Below, piece after piece: positions 43,966-52,480 of a stretch of 64,000 nucleotides of DNA (position 1 is its first letter; the number at the start of each line of letters is the position of its first letter). The notes under the pieces were generated by a model. The model was not told the DNA's origin. It saw nothing but the letters and a program-made list of their open reading frames with translations, and did no database searches. The stretch is from assembly GCA_030019205.1 (NCBI GenBank), contig JASEFH010000003.1:62001-126000 (forward strand), in the 5' to 3' direction. Made by a program: the position numbers and the translations under genes. This DNA is from Methanomicrobiales archaeon. Its GTDB lineage: Archaea; Halobacteriota; Methanomicrobia; Methanomicrobiales; JACTUA01.

Positions 43966-44794
43966 AACTTCGAAGGATTATACCGTCATCGGAGTGATGA
44001 GAGGATTACTGCCCATCCTTTTAGGGTAGGATATCCCCTCCTGGGGGTGGGAACTCCGCATGGTCCGTGACGGATCACCACTACAACCCGGGAACAATGC
44101 CGAAAAACACAATCACTGCCACCGGAATGGAGATCCCCGGTTGATAAAAATGAGGATAAGATATGCGGGCTGAGCGCGGAGAGCCAATCCATATGGATAT
44201 TCCCTATTGCCGGCAACACTACAACTTTACGTAGTGCCCGGCGTCGTTGATGATGGCGATGAAGTACCTGGATAACGACGTGCGCCCTGGATAGGATCTG
44301 GAGATCGACCTCTGGAGGGGGGAAACCTTGTCGCCGTCCGGGGTACCAGCAGGTACGGTATGGCTTGTTCTGCGGCGGTCCGTGGATTTGCTGCAAGAGT
44401 TGCCAGCAATACGGAGGGAATTGATTTTGCTGAGAGGATCGTCCCGTCCCTCAACGATTCAGAGATGCAGCTGCTCAAGGACCAATTCACTGAAAGGCGG
44501 GCCCGATGCAGGAAACTGGGGGTTCGGGAGAGACAGGTGACAATCAGCAGTAGAACCCTCCGAACATCTCTATCCATGAACCATGTTCCGTTGCTGGTGC
44601 TCTGGAGACGTTTGTCGGATACCATGGCGATCAGTCCATGGTCGAGGTCTGGAGACATTAGCACCTGGCTGAATATGCATTCTCGAGGATCGAGGCAGTC
44701 TGGATCCTCGCCTGCAATCATACGGAAGACCGGCGAAGGAACGGCAAGAGGAATGCTTCTCCGGCCAACGACCTCCCCCTTACTCCCGTGGATC
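43966..44794. other. Spacer with lower GC, no recognised gene
   Basis: About 830 bp between arsC and the second arsR. The base composition is visibly less GC-rich than its surroundings. The open frames at 44360-44790 (plus) and 44230-44770 (minus) give plausible-looking short peptides but no domain I recognise and no convincing start. It may hold decayed DNA from an insertion. T-runs near 44020 could end the arsC operon. Confidence 0.45.
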
Positions 44795-45181
44795 TCACCG
44801 CGCCATCCGCGCCATCTCGTCGAGGGGCAGGGTCGCGTACTGCGGGTTGGCCACGACCGCGGCCATGAGCCCCGGGTCCGCCTCGAGCCGCGCGGCAAGC
44901 AGCTCCATGAAAACACGCAGCGAGGGGGCCGATGGCGCCGCCCGCGAGTAGTACATCCATAATCCTTCCCGCCGGGCGGCCACCAGGCCGGCATGGCGAA
45001 GGACCGTGAGGTGGCGCGAGATCTTCGCCTGCGGCATCCCGAGGGCCACCTGGATCTGGCATACGCAGACCTCGCCTCCCCCCAGCAGCAGGTAGATGCG
45101 CAGCCGGGTCTCGTCCGCGAGCGCCTTGAATAGGGCGGTATAGGCCTGGAGCACGGCGCTATCGGTCCGTACCGCCTTCAT
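44795..45181 (-). CDS. arsR: ArsR-family repressor (second)
   Basis: A 128-residue winged-helix repressor. The As(III) sensor pair is in G-E-V-C-V-C-Q-I, followed by the recognition helix Q-A-K-I-S-R-H-L-T-V-L-R-H-A-G. ATG 45181 is favoured by GGGTGAGCAG directly upstream; ATG 45211, only 7 nt after the permease stop, is also possible. It is the distal gene of the permease operon and probably represses it through the palindrome at 46487-46502. Confidence 0.92.
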   Translation of the reverse strand: MKAVRTDSAVLQAYTALFKALADETRLRIYLLLGGGEVCVCQIQVALGMPQAKISRHLTVLRHAGLVAARREGLWMYYSRAAPSAPSLRVFMELLAARLEADPGLMAAVVANPQYATLPLDEMARMAR

Positions 45182-45218
45182 CTGCTCACCCGGCGCATTT
45201 TCTGATGGCATGGGCCGC

Positions 45219-46478
45219 TCACACCCCCAGCACGCCGGCAGTCTGGAGGATCTGCATCAGGATGCCGGTCACGATCGCGACTCCCATCACGGTGGCGACG
45301 AACGCTGCCACCAGGCGGCGCTGGAAGATGGAGGCGAGCAGGGTCACCTCGGGGATGCTGGCGCCGGCGCCCCCGATGATCAGCGCCATGATCGCGCCGA
45401 TCCCCATCCCCTTGGCCAGGAGAACGGCGCTGATCGGGATGATCGTCTCGGCCCGGATGTACATCGGGACGCCGATGACCGCGGCGAACGGGATGGCGAG
45501 AGGGTTGCCCGGGCCGGCGACGGAGACGATCAGGTCCTCGGGGACGAAGCCGTAGATGAACGCCCCGATCGCGGCGCCGAGCAGGAGATAGGGAACCACC
45601 TGGCGGAAGATGCCGAACGCGAAGCGGAGCGCGGAGAGGAGACGGGTGCGGTGGACCGAGGGCGGTGCCGTCTCATCAGGTTCCCGAGAGCGGCAGGGCG
45701 CCGGCGCGGGAGCGGGAGCACTGTTGCAGGAGCATCCGCCGGATGCCGGTTCCCTCGGGAGCTCGATATCGCAGCAGCGGCCCGGTTCCGGTTCGGGAGC
45801 AGGAGGGATGCCGCAGCAGCCACCGACTGCTGGTGCCGGGGGCACCTCTGCGCTGCCGGGGCAGCAGCTGGCAGCGGGCGCCGGAACGGGATCCTTGCTG
45901 CAGCAGCCGCTGGACGATGGGCCCGGGCCGGTTTCCAGACTGGCGCAGCAGGCGGTCTGGGTCGCCGTTGCGGGTGCGGCGATGCCGGCAGCTGGCAGCT
46001 GCTCCTGCAACACCGCACCACCTGCACCCGTCGCGGCCGGCTTGACGTAGCGCAGGTAGCCGCTTCGCTCCAGGACGAGGCCCGCGAGGACCGCGATGAG
46101 AAACGTCAGGGCGGCGTAGATCGCGGTCGGGACCATGCCGAAGAACGCGAGCACCATGAAGACGATGATGGGGTTCAGCAGCGGCGAGGCGAACAGGTAT
46201 GCCATGCACGCCCCGAACGGGACCCGGGTGCGGATCAGGCCGACCAGCACCGGGATGGTGGAACAGGAGCAGAACGGGGTGAGCGCCCCGAAGATGGCGC
46301 CGAGGCCTGCGCTGAAGACGGGGTGCCGTCCGGTCAGGGAGCGGCGGATCTTCTCCTCGGGGACGTACTCCTGGATGAGCCCGACGAGGAAGCTGATCCC
46401 GATGAAGAGGATGACCAGCTCGATCGTGATGGTCAGGAAGTACTGGCCTGCTGTAAAGAGATCGTTGAGGGTCGCCAT
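45219..46478 (-). CDS. ArsP/DUF318-family permease with cysteine-pair cytosolic linker
   Basis: A 419-residue membrane permease. The first half carries the family motif F-C-S-C-S-T-I-P (Cys70, Cys72). Residues about 145-275 are a hydrophilic Pro/Ala-rich linker with cysteine pairs at 177-178, 192-193, 205-206, 221-222 and 235-236, then C-S-C at 249-251 and Cys262. The second half has about five helices. The linker probably binds As(III) or another soft metal before export. The ATG at 46478 lies about 28 nt from a TATA box, so the message is leaderless. Confidence 0.88.
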   Translation of the reverse strand: MATLNDLFTAGQYFLTITIELVILFIGISFLVGLIQEYVPEEKIRRSLTGRHPVFSAGLGAIFGALTPFCSCSTIPVLVGLIRTRVPFGACMAYLFASPLLNPIIVFMVLAFFGMVPTAIYAALTFLIAVLAGLVLERSGYLRYVKPAATGAGGAVLQEQLPAAGIAAPATATQTACCASLETGPGPSSSGCCSKDPVPAPAASCCPGSAEVPPAPAVGGCCGIPPAPEPEPGRCCDIELPREPASGGCSCNSAPAPAPAPCRSREPDETAPPSVHRTRLLSALRFAFGIFRQVVPYLLLGAAIGAFIYGFVPEDLIVSVAGPGNPLAIPFAAVIGVPMYIRAETIIPISAVLLAKGMGIGAIMALIIGGAGASIPEVTLLASIFQRRLVAAFVATVMGVAIVTGILMQILQTAGVLGV

Positions 46479-46486
46479 ATATATTC

Positions 46487-46510
46487 GTATATTCGAATAT
46501 ACAGATAAAG
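46487..46510 (-). promoter_or_regulatory. Promoter and 16-bp operator of the second permease-arsR operon
   Basis: GTATATTCGAATATAC (46487-46502) is a perfect palindrome located between the minus-strand TATA-like CTTTATCTG (46502-46510) and the start codon at 46478. ATATTCG occurs twice in a row here (46481 and 46489). It differs from the TTCAA-N6-TTGAA sites, so the two ArsR proteins should have different targets. Confidence 0.7.
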
Positions 46511-46635
46511 TGATCGGCAGGCCCCTATCTCCCTCTCCTGACCGGGTCCAGCACAGGATGGGTGGGTTTGCATGCACGAAAAGCAGGTAGCATGCAGCCC
46601 ACCACGAAATTGGACCAACGACCTATTCCGGAACG

Positions 46636-46863
46636 CTACTCCTCGACCAGGATGACCTCGACCGGGCAGGCATCGGCGGCCTCCCGCACGCAATCCTCCA
46701 TGTCAGGGGGCACGATGCCTTCCGCGGGATTTCCCCCGACCCGATACTCCTCCCGCACCTGGCTGAGCGAATCGTCGGGATTCTCTTCGAAAAACTCCGG
46801 GCACATATCCCAGCAGGTCCCGCAGCTGGTGCACCCTTCCCGTGTGATGATAACCTTTGTCAT
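46636..46863 (-). CDS. Ferredoxin, one intact [4Fe-4S] motif
   Basis: A 75-residue ferredoxin. C-T-S-C-G-T-C-W-D-M-C-P gives four cysteines for one cluster. A later D-C and A-C-P could complete a ligand set or a disulfide, as in ferredoxins that lost a second cluster. ATG 46863 is preceded by GGTGATGC, a strong ribosome site; a longer start at 46926 is unlikely. It may feed electrons to redox enzymes of the island. Confidence 0.85.
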   Translation of the reverse strand: MTKVIITREGCTSCGTCWDMCPEFFEENPDDSLSQVREEYRVGGNPAEGIVPPDMEDCVREAADACPVEVILVEE

Positions 46864-47020
46864 CGCATCACCAGAGCCGCGGTACCTGATAATTGTGATG
46901 GAGATCCCGGGCGTTCGAGGCAGCACGAGCAGAGGGAGATTCCTGCCGCTATTGCGGGGACTCCCGTCTCCCGCTCCGCAACCTGCATAAAGATCCTGCG
47001 CCTACTCAGGGGTGATCGGG

Positions 47021-47884
47021 ATGTTCGGAGACGTGCTCTTCCCCGTGGATCTCTCCCCGAGCATGGAGAGGCTGGTGCGTGCAGCCGAAGAGGTGGTCGT
47101 TGCCGGCGTACGTCGCATCACGCTGTTCCACGTGGTGGACCGTGAGAATGCCCTGGCGGAACCGGAAACTCTCGAGTACAGCCGCAAAACGCTCGAAGAG
47201 TGGAAGACCCGGCTGGAGCAGTGCCGCCCCGCCGCGATCGACTGCCGGGTAGCCGTCGGGACCCCCTGGATCGCCATCGTGCATACGGCTGCAGAGGAGG
47301 GGTATTCGTTCATCCTGCTGGGCTCCCACAGCCGGGCGCTGGTCCGCCCCGAGTACCTCGGGGCGGAGACCGAGAATGTCCTCCACCATGCGTCCGTGCC
47401 CGTGCTCCTCGTGCGGATGCACATCGTCCAGCCCGGAGAGGTGACCACCTGCCTGCCCACCAGCGCGACGATCTTCCGCAGGGTCCTCTTCCCCATTGAT
47501 TTTTCCCCCGACTCCCTGAAGTGTATCCCGCTCATCGAGCAGATGGCAGACGCCCGTCCCGCCGAACTGATCGTCGCCCACATCCAGGATACCCGTACCC
47601 TTGCCCATGCAACGGCCGTCCAGATGGAGGAGTTCAACCGAAGGGACGCACGGCGCCTGGAGGATCTGAAGGTCCACTTCGAGAGTCTCGGGTTCGGGCA
47701 CGTCACCACCCTCCTCCGGACCGGAGACGCGATCGAAGAACTCCTTGCGATTGCACGGGACGACGATATCAGCCTGATCGTCCTCGGAGCGAAGGGGAGG
47801 ACGAATCTTGCATCCATGGCGCTTGGCGGCGTCAGCGAGACGCTCGTGCATCGGTCCGGATCGCACATCCTCCTCGTCCGATAG
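47021..47884 (+). CDS. Tandem universal stress protein, copy 2
   Basis: A 287-residue two-domain UspA protein, clearly paralogous to the gene at 40400. Domain 1 ends with G-S-H-S-R-A, domain 2 with G-A-K-G-R-T-N; only the second fully matches the ATP-binding loop. ATG 47021 follows GGTGATC by 3 nt. It is the last gene of the metalloid region before the ATP synthase operon. Confidence 0.88.
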   Translation: MFGDVLFPVDLSPSMERLVRAAEEVVVAGVRRITLFHVVDRENALAEPETLEYSRKTLEEWKTRLEQCRPAAIDCRVAVGTPWIAIVHTAAEEGYSFILLGSHSRALVRPEYLGAETENVLHHASVPVLLVRMHIVQPGEVTTCLPTSATIFRRVLFPIDFSPDSLKCIPLIEQMADARPAELIVAHIQDTRTLAHATAVQMEEFNRRDARRLEDLKVHFESLGFGHVTTLLRTGDAIEELLAIARDDDISLIVLGAKGRTNLASMALGGVSETLVHRSGSHILLVR

Positions 47885-47983
47885 CGCCCCCGCAGGAGGG
47901 AATCGTGCGGCGACCTCCCGCGGAGCAGAGTGCCATCCGATATGCGGAGCCCGCGCATGCTCCGGCCAGAGGGGCAAGAATAA

Positions 47984-48027
47984 TGTATAAATAAAATCGA
48001 GGTAGAGGTCTTCAATAAAATTTGAAA
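47984..48027 (+). promoter_or_regulatory. A-ATPase operon promoter with a palindromic site at the predicted start
   Basis: GTATAAATAAAA (about 47985-47996) is a strong TATA box, predicting transcription from near 48015 and a leader of about 115 nt. The predicted start lies within CTTCAATAAAATTTGAAA (48010-48027), which has the same TTCAA-N6-TTGAA core as the arsR/permease operators. Whether it is a real operator is untested. Confidence 0.6.
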
Positions 48028-48130
48028 CGAGGGGGATGTACATCCCCGATCGCAGGTGATCGGGTGGGAGGGGGAACCGTATCGCGTCCAGTGCGGGATC
48101 GGGGCATGCGGGATATAGGGTCGTGGCCAC

Positions 48131-48463
48131 ATGGCCGAAGGCGAGATTGAACGGATAAAGCAGGCCGAAGCGGAAGCCCTCGATCGGATCCGGGAAGCCC
48201 GGGAACGGGCTCAGGCGACGCTCGACCGGGCACGCGAAGAAGCGGGTGCGATCCGCCGTCGAAGGCAGGAGGAGTCCCGGGCGGAGGTGCGGCGGGTGAT
48301 CGAAGGGTCCCGTCGGGCAGCGGAGGCGCAGGCGGACCGGATGCGCCGTGAGGCGGAGGAGCAGGCCACCGCGATTCGCCGTGCTGCAGAGCCGAGATTT
48401 CAACAGGCGCTGGCGCATGTCCTTCAGCGGGTGACAGGGGATTCCGATGTTCCGCCCCGCTAG
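48131..48463 (+). CDS. atpH: A-type ATP synthase subunit H
   Basis: A 110-residue, highly charged coiled coil rich in Glu, Arg and Ala, typical of the H (G-like) subunit that pairs with E to form the peripheral stalk of the A1Ao ATPase. It is the first gene of the operon, the usual place in methanogens. The end overlaps subunit I by 17 nt. Confidence 0.88.
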   Translation: MAEGEIERIKQAEAEALDRIREARERAQATLDRAREEAGAIRRRRQEESRAEVRRVIEGSRRAAEAQADRMRREAEEQATAIRRAAEPRFQQALAHVLQRVTGDSDVPPR

Positions 48464-50435
48464 GATGCTGTCGGGAACCATCGGCGTCCACGCTGCGTAT
48501 CGGGATGCGGTCCTCCAGGCCCTCCACGAGGGCGGGATCCTGGAGATCCACGCGGTGTCCGCCGGGCAGGAGGACGGGGCAGCGCTCCTGAAGCCGGGAC
48601 AGAAGGCGCCGTTCACGACGGTCTGCGCCACGTACCGGCTGCGACTCGACCGCATCCTGGGGGCTCTCGCCGAAACCAGGCCTTCCGAACCGTCTCTCTT
48701 TGGCCAGCTGACGGTCCGCGAGCCGGCCCGGAAGATCGCGGTTCCTGTCCGTCCCTTACCCGGGATCCTGGACGATGTCGAGGAGATCGTTCGCAGGGGG
48801 GAGCGGGCCCTCGAGATCCAGAAGGAGGTTGCCCAGCTTCGGGATACGCGGGCCTCTCTGGAAAGAGACGTGCACGCCGCCGGGCTCCTCGTCCCCTTCG
48901 GTGTTAGGCCGGAACACCTGGGCAGTTCCGCCTACCTCTCCATCTCCGCCGGCCTTGTACCTGCGGAAGAGTCCGGGGCACTCATCCGGGAGCTGGAAAC
49001 TGTCGGGGGGGACGAATGGATCGCCCGCACTCTCGAAACGCCGGAGGGGACGACGGTCGTCGTAGCCACGCTACGGGAGCACGCGGAGACCGTGGACGGA
49101 GTCCTCCGCCGACACTCCTTCGAACCGATCCTTCTAGCGGGGATGAAGGGATCGGCCCGGGAGGTGGTCGAGCAGCTGACGGCAGAGCGGAATACCGTTG
49201 AGGATAGGATCCGAGATCTCCTTGGGGAGCTCCGGGATCTCGCCGCTGCACTGGAACCGCTCCTCATCGCCTACCGCGAAGAGATGGAGGTGCTCGCCGA
49301 AGAGGGGGAGGCGGCCGCACTCCTGGCAGGGACGGAGGAGACCGCCGTCGTCCAGGGTTTTCTCCGGGCAACGGACCGCGATCGCCTGGAGAATCTGGTG
49401 GAGCAGGCGGCGGAGGGGCATGCGTTCTGCCGCTTCGCTCCCCCTGCAGCGGGTGAGAACCCGGCACCGGTCGCCTATGAGAATCCCGCATGGGCCCGCC
49501 CCTTCGAGATGTTCACGACCCTCTTCTCCCGCCCCCGCTACCACGAGATCGACCCGACGGTGATCATCGCCCCGATCATCGTGCTCTACTTCGGGTTCAT
49601 GCTGGGGGATGCCGCCTATGGAGCGATCCTCACCCTCGCCGCACTCCTCCTCTATCGCGGGGCCGGCACGGTCAGCCCGACGATCCGCGACCTGGCGCTC
49701 GTCCTGGCCGCATGCGGGGTCTCCGGCACTATCTTCGGCATCCTGCAGGGCAGCTACTTCGGGGACGCCCTCCCCCGGTTCTTCGGAATCCGGCCCCCGT
49801 TCGTGCTCGTCGATCCCCTGCAGCAGCCGGTGACGATCCTCGTCGTCGCCCTTGCCATCGGCATCCTGCAGATCAACTTCGGGCTGCTGCTCGCCGTCCA
49901 CGAGAATGTGCAGGCGCACCGCTACCGCGAGGCCTTCTTCGAGCAGGGGGTCTGGTTCCTGTTGCAGCCAGCGGCCGCGGTGCTCATGCTCGACTTCTTC
50001 GCATGGCAGCCGATTCCCGACGCCTGGATCCTGCCCGCCGCTGCCGCTGCCGCCGCATCCATTGCCGCCATCTTCCTGCACCGCGGACCGCTCGGCTTCT
50101 TCGGCCTCACGGGTTTTCTCGGGGACTGGCTCTCTTACACGCGGCTGCTCGCGCTCGATCTCGCGACGGCGGGGATCATCCTGACCATCAATATCCTGGC
50201 GGCGATGATCGCCGCCATCCACCCGCTCCTTCTGGTCGCTGCCGTGATCTTCTGGATCGTCGCGAATCTGCTCAACCTGGTCCTCCAGACCCTCGGGGGC
50301 ATGATCCATGCGCTTCGCCTCCAGTATGTCGAGTTTTTCGGGAAGTTCTACCGCGGCGGCGGCCGCAGATTCGCGCCGTTCTCGGCGGACCGCATCTACA
50401 CGATCCGTGCAGACCGGGGGGAGCGGCATGAGTGA
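48447..50435 (+). CDS. atpI: A-type ATP synthase subunit I (a-subunit homologue)
   Basis: A 662-residue membrane stator. The N-terminal half (to about 345) is cytosolic with coiled-coil stretches that hold the peripheral stalks; the C-terminal half has about eight helices forming the ion half-channels, with the conserved Y-F-G-F-M-L-G-D-A-A-Y-G near 380 and a W-L-S-Y-T-R-L-L-A-L-D segment near 560 containing the essential arginine. ATG 48465, 1 nt after the H stop, is an alternative start. Confidence 0.93.
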   Translation: MFRPARMLSGTIGVHAAYRDAVLQALHEGGILEIHAVSAGQEDGAALLKPGQKAPFTTVCATYRLRLDRILGALAETRPSEPSLFGQLTVREPARKIAVPVRPLPGILDDVEEIVRRGERALEIQKEVAQLRDTRASLERDVHAAGLLVPFGVRPEHLGSSAYLSISAGLVPAEESGALIRELETVGGDEWIARTLETPEGTTVVVATLREHAETVDGVLRRHSFEPILLAGMKGSAREVVEQLTAERNTVEDRIRDLLGELRDLAAALEPLLIAYREEMEVLAEEGEAAALLAGTEETAVVQGFLRATDRDRLENLVEQAAEGHAFCRFAPPAAGENPAPVAYENPAWARPFEMFTTLFSRPRYHEIDPTVIIAPIIVLYFGFMLGDAAYGAILTLAALLLYRGAGTVSPTIRDLALVLAACGVSGTIFGILQGSYFGDALPRFFGIRPPFVLVDPLQQPVTILVVALAIGILQINFGLLLAVHENVQAHRYREAFFEQGVWFLLQPAAAVLMLDFFAWQPIPDAWILPAAAAAAASIAAIFLHRGPLGFFGLTGFLGDWLSYTRLLALDLATAGIILTINILAAMIAAIHPLLLVAAVIFWIVANLLNLVLQTLGGMIHALRLQYVEFFGKFYRGGGRRFAPFSADRIYTIRADRGERHE

Positions 50436-51867
50436 AGTCGGCACCGCGCTGGCCCTGGGCGGCGCCGGCCTGGCAGCCGGGCTCTCGGCGATCGGGGCCG
50501 GCATCGGGGTAGGGATCGCCGGTGCCGCAGGATCCGGCGTGAGTGCGAACCGCCCGGAGAAATTCGGGTCATCGCTCCTGTTCCAGGCGATCCCGCAGAC
50601 CCAGGGGATCTACGGGCTCCTGGTCGCCATCCTGATCCTGGTCTCCACGGGCATCCTGGGCGGCGAGGCGGCGGACGTGAGCGTGCCGATGGGGCTGGCC
50701 GCCATCGGTGCCGGGCTCGCGGTGGGGCTCGCCGGGCTCTCGGCGATCGGACAGGGGATCACGGCGGCGGCCGGGATCGGCGCATCGGCACGCGACGATG
50801 AATCCGTTGGACGCAGCCTGGTCTTCTCGGTCATTCCCGAAACCCAGGCGATCTACGGCCTCCTCGTCGCCGTGCTGATCATGGCCTTCACGGGCATCCT
50901 CACCCGGGACGTCCAGACGACCTCTGCCACGGGGCTGGCCGCCATCGGTGCCGGGCTCGCCGTGGGATTCGCCGGACTCTCGGCGATCGGCCAGGGGATC
51001 ACGGCCTCTGCTGGAGCGACGGCCTCGGCGGCGAGGCGGGAGTCGTTCGGGAAAAGCCTGATATTCTCCGTCGTCCCGGAGACCCAGGCGATCTACGGCC
51101 TCCTGGTCGCGGTCCTGATCATGGCCTTTACCGGTATCCTGACCCAGGATGTGACCATCTCGATTGCGGCGGGCCTCGCCGCGGTTGGCGCCGGGCTTGC
51201 CGTCGGCATCGCCGGGCTCTCGGCCATAGGTCAGGGGATCACCGCCGCGTCGGGCATCGCAGCCACCACCGAGAACGACGAGATGTTCGGAAAGAGCCTG
51301 GTCTTCTCGGTGATCCCGGAGACCCAGGCGATCTACGGCCTCCTCGTTGCCGTGCTGGTCATGGCGTTCTCCGGCATTCTCACGAGGGATGTCACTATCA
51401 TGGCCGCCTCGGGATTTGCGGCGATCGGTGCCGGGCTTGCCGTGGGGCTCGCCGGGCTCTCGGCGATCGGCCAGGGGATCACGGCATCCGAAGGGATCGC
51501 CGCTACGGCCGAGAAGGAGGGAATGTTCGGGAGGAGCGTTATCTTCTCGGTGATCCCGGAGACGCAGGCGATCTACGGCCTGCTGGTGGCCGTCCTGATC
51601 ATGGCGTTTACCGGTATCCTGACGCGCGATGTGACCATCACAGCCGTGGTCGGATTTGCTGCGATCGCCGCCGGGCTTGCCGTGGGGTTTGCGGGGCTCT
51701 CGGCGATCGGGCAGGGGATCACCGCGGCTGCCGGAATCGAGGCGACGTCGAGGTCGGAGGAGGCGATGGGCAGGAGCCTGATCTTCGCGGTCATCGCCGA
51801 GACCTTCGCGATCTTCGGGCTCCTGATCGCAATTTTAATCCTCTTCGGTATCGGGGTTTTCGGCTGA
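50428..51867 (+). CDS. atpK: A-type ATP synthase rotor subunit K with six fused hairpins
   Basis: The ion-binding rotor ring subunit. Normal c subunits have one or two hairpins; this 479-residue protein has six (12 helices), the last five repeating every 80 residues. The carboxylate in P-E-T-Q occurs at Glu138, 218, 298 and 378, and as A-E-T-F at Glu458; hairpin 1 has P-Q-T-Q (Gln57), so it lacks the carboxylate. S-A-I-G-Q-G in hairpins 2-6 supplies a Gln that, with Glu, Thr and Gln, resembles Na+ ligands of V-type rings. GGGGGAG precedes the ATG, which overlaps the I gene. Confidence 0.95.
   Translation: MSEVGTALALGGAGLAAGLSAIGAGIGVGIAGAAGSGVSANRPEKFGSSLLFQAIPQTQGIYGLLVAILILVSTGILGGEAADVSVPMGLAAIGAGLAVGLAGLSAIGQGITAAAGIGASARDDESVGRSLVFSVIPETQAIYGLLVAVLIMAFTGILTRDVQTTSATGLAAIGAGLAVGFAGLSAIGQGITASAGATASAARRESFGKSLIFSVVPETQAIYGLLVAVLIMAFTGILTQDVTISIAAGLAAVGAGLAVGIAGLSAIGQGITAASGIAATTENDEMFGKSLVFSVIPETQAIYGLLVAVLVMAFSGILTRDVTIMAASGFAAIGAGLAVGLAGLSAIGQGITASEGIAATAEKEGMFGRSVIFSVIPETQAIYGLLVAVLIMAFTGILTRDVTITAVVGFAAIAAGLAVGFAGLSAIGQGITAAAGIEATSRSEEAMGRSLIFAVIAETFAIFGLLIAILILFGIGVFG
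50691..51867 (+). repeat. Five 240-bp tandem repeats inside atpK
   Basis: Segments starting near 50691, 50931, 51171, 51411 and 51651 are spaced exactly 240 bp and encode hairpins 2 to 6. DNA identity stays high over the G-L-A-V-G-x-A-G-L-S-A-I-G-Q-G and V-I-P-E-T-Q-A-I-Y-G blocks, so recent duplication or gene conversion is likely. The array could vary in copy number between strains. Confidence 0.85.
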
Positions 51868-51880
51868 AAGGAGGGAGCAG

Positions 51881-52480
51881 ATGAGTGTGGAGAAGATCAT
51901 CGGGAAGATCCAGGCCGACGCTGCGTCCCGTGCGGCGGCGGTGGAGCGGGAGGCGGCAGCCGAAGCCGAGGCGATCCGCCGGCGCGAGAGGGAGGCGGCA
52001 GAGAACGAATACGCCCGAATGGTGGAGGGCGGGCGCCGGGAGGCCAGGGCCACGGCAGACCGCATCCTCTCCGCCGCAGCCGTGGATGCCCGCCGCCGGA
52101 TCGGGGAGGAACGCTCGGCGATAGTCCAGGAATGTCTCGATGCGGCCCGCGCCAGGTTCCCCGAGATCGTCGCCTCCCCGGCGTATCCGGCCCTGCTCCT
52201 ACGCCTCATCGGGGACGGGATCCGGCACCTCGCGGAGGCGGAGGCCGTGATCCTGGTGCATCCGCGGGACCTCCCGCTCGCCCGCTCGATCGCCGCCAGC
52301 ATCCCCGGAACGGCCGCCGAAGTGGTTCCGGCAGCGGACGGATCCATCTCGAGCGGCGGAGCCATCATCCGCTCCCGGAACGGCAAACGGGAGGTCAACC
52401 AGACCTTCGAAGTGCGGTTGCAGCGGGAGCGGCCGACCCTGATCGCCGAAGTATCCCGGATTCTCTTCGACCGCCCATGA
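51881..52480 (+). CDS. atpE: A-type ATP synthase subunit E
   Basis: A 199-residue peripheral-stalk subunit: a long N-terminal charged helix (to about 100) and a C-terminal globular domain with G-G-A-I-I-R-S-R-N-G-K near 165, the family's most conserved block. AAGGAGGGAG precedes the ATG. The stop overlaps the start of subunit C (ATGA). Confidence 0.93.
   Translation: MSVEKIIGKIQADAASRAAAVEREAAAEAEAIRRREREAAENEYARMVEGGRREARATADRILSAAAVDARRRIGEERSAIVQECLDAARARFPEIVASPAYPALLLRLIGDGIRHLAEAEAVILVHPRDLPLARSIAASIPGTAAEVVPAADGSISSGGAIIRSRNGKREVNQTFEVRLQRERPTLIAEVSRILFDRP

Noticed and set aside
44227-44994. A 255-codon minus-strand gene overlapping arsR2
   Set aside because: Half of it is antisense-frame overlap with the clear arsR gene and the remainder has no recognised domain or start signal.
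50691-51867. Satellite-like or CRISPR-like tandem repeats of 240 bp
   Set aside because: The repeats are in frame, encode rotor hairpins and have no spacers; they are part of atpK.
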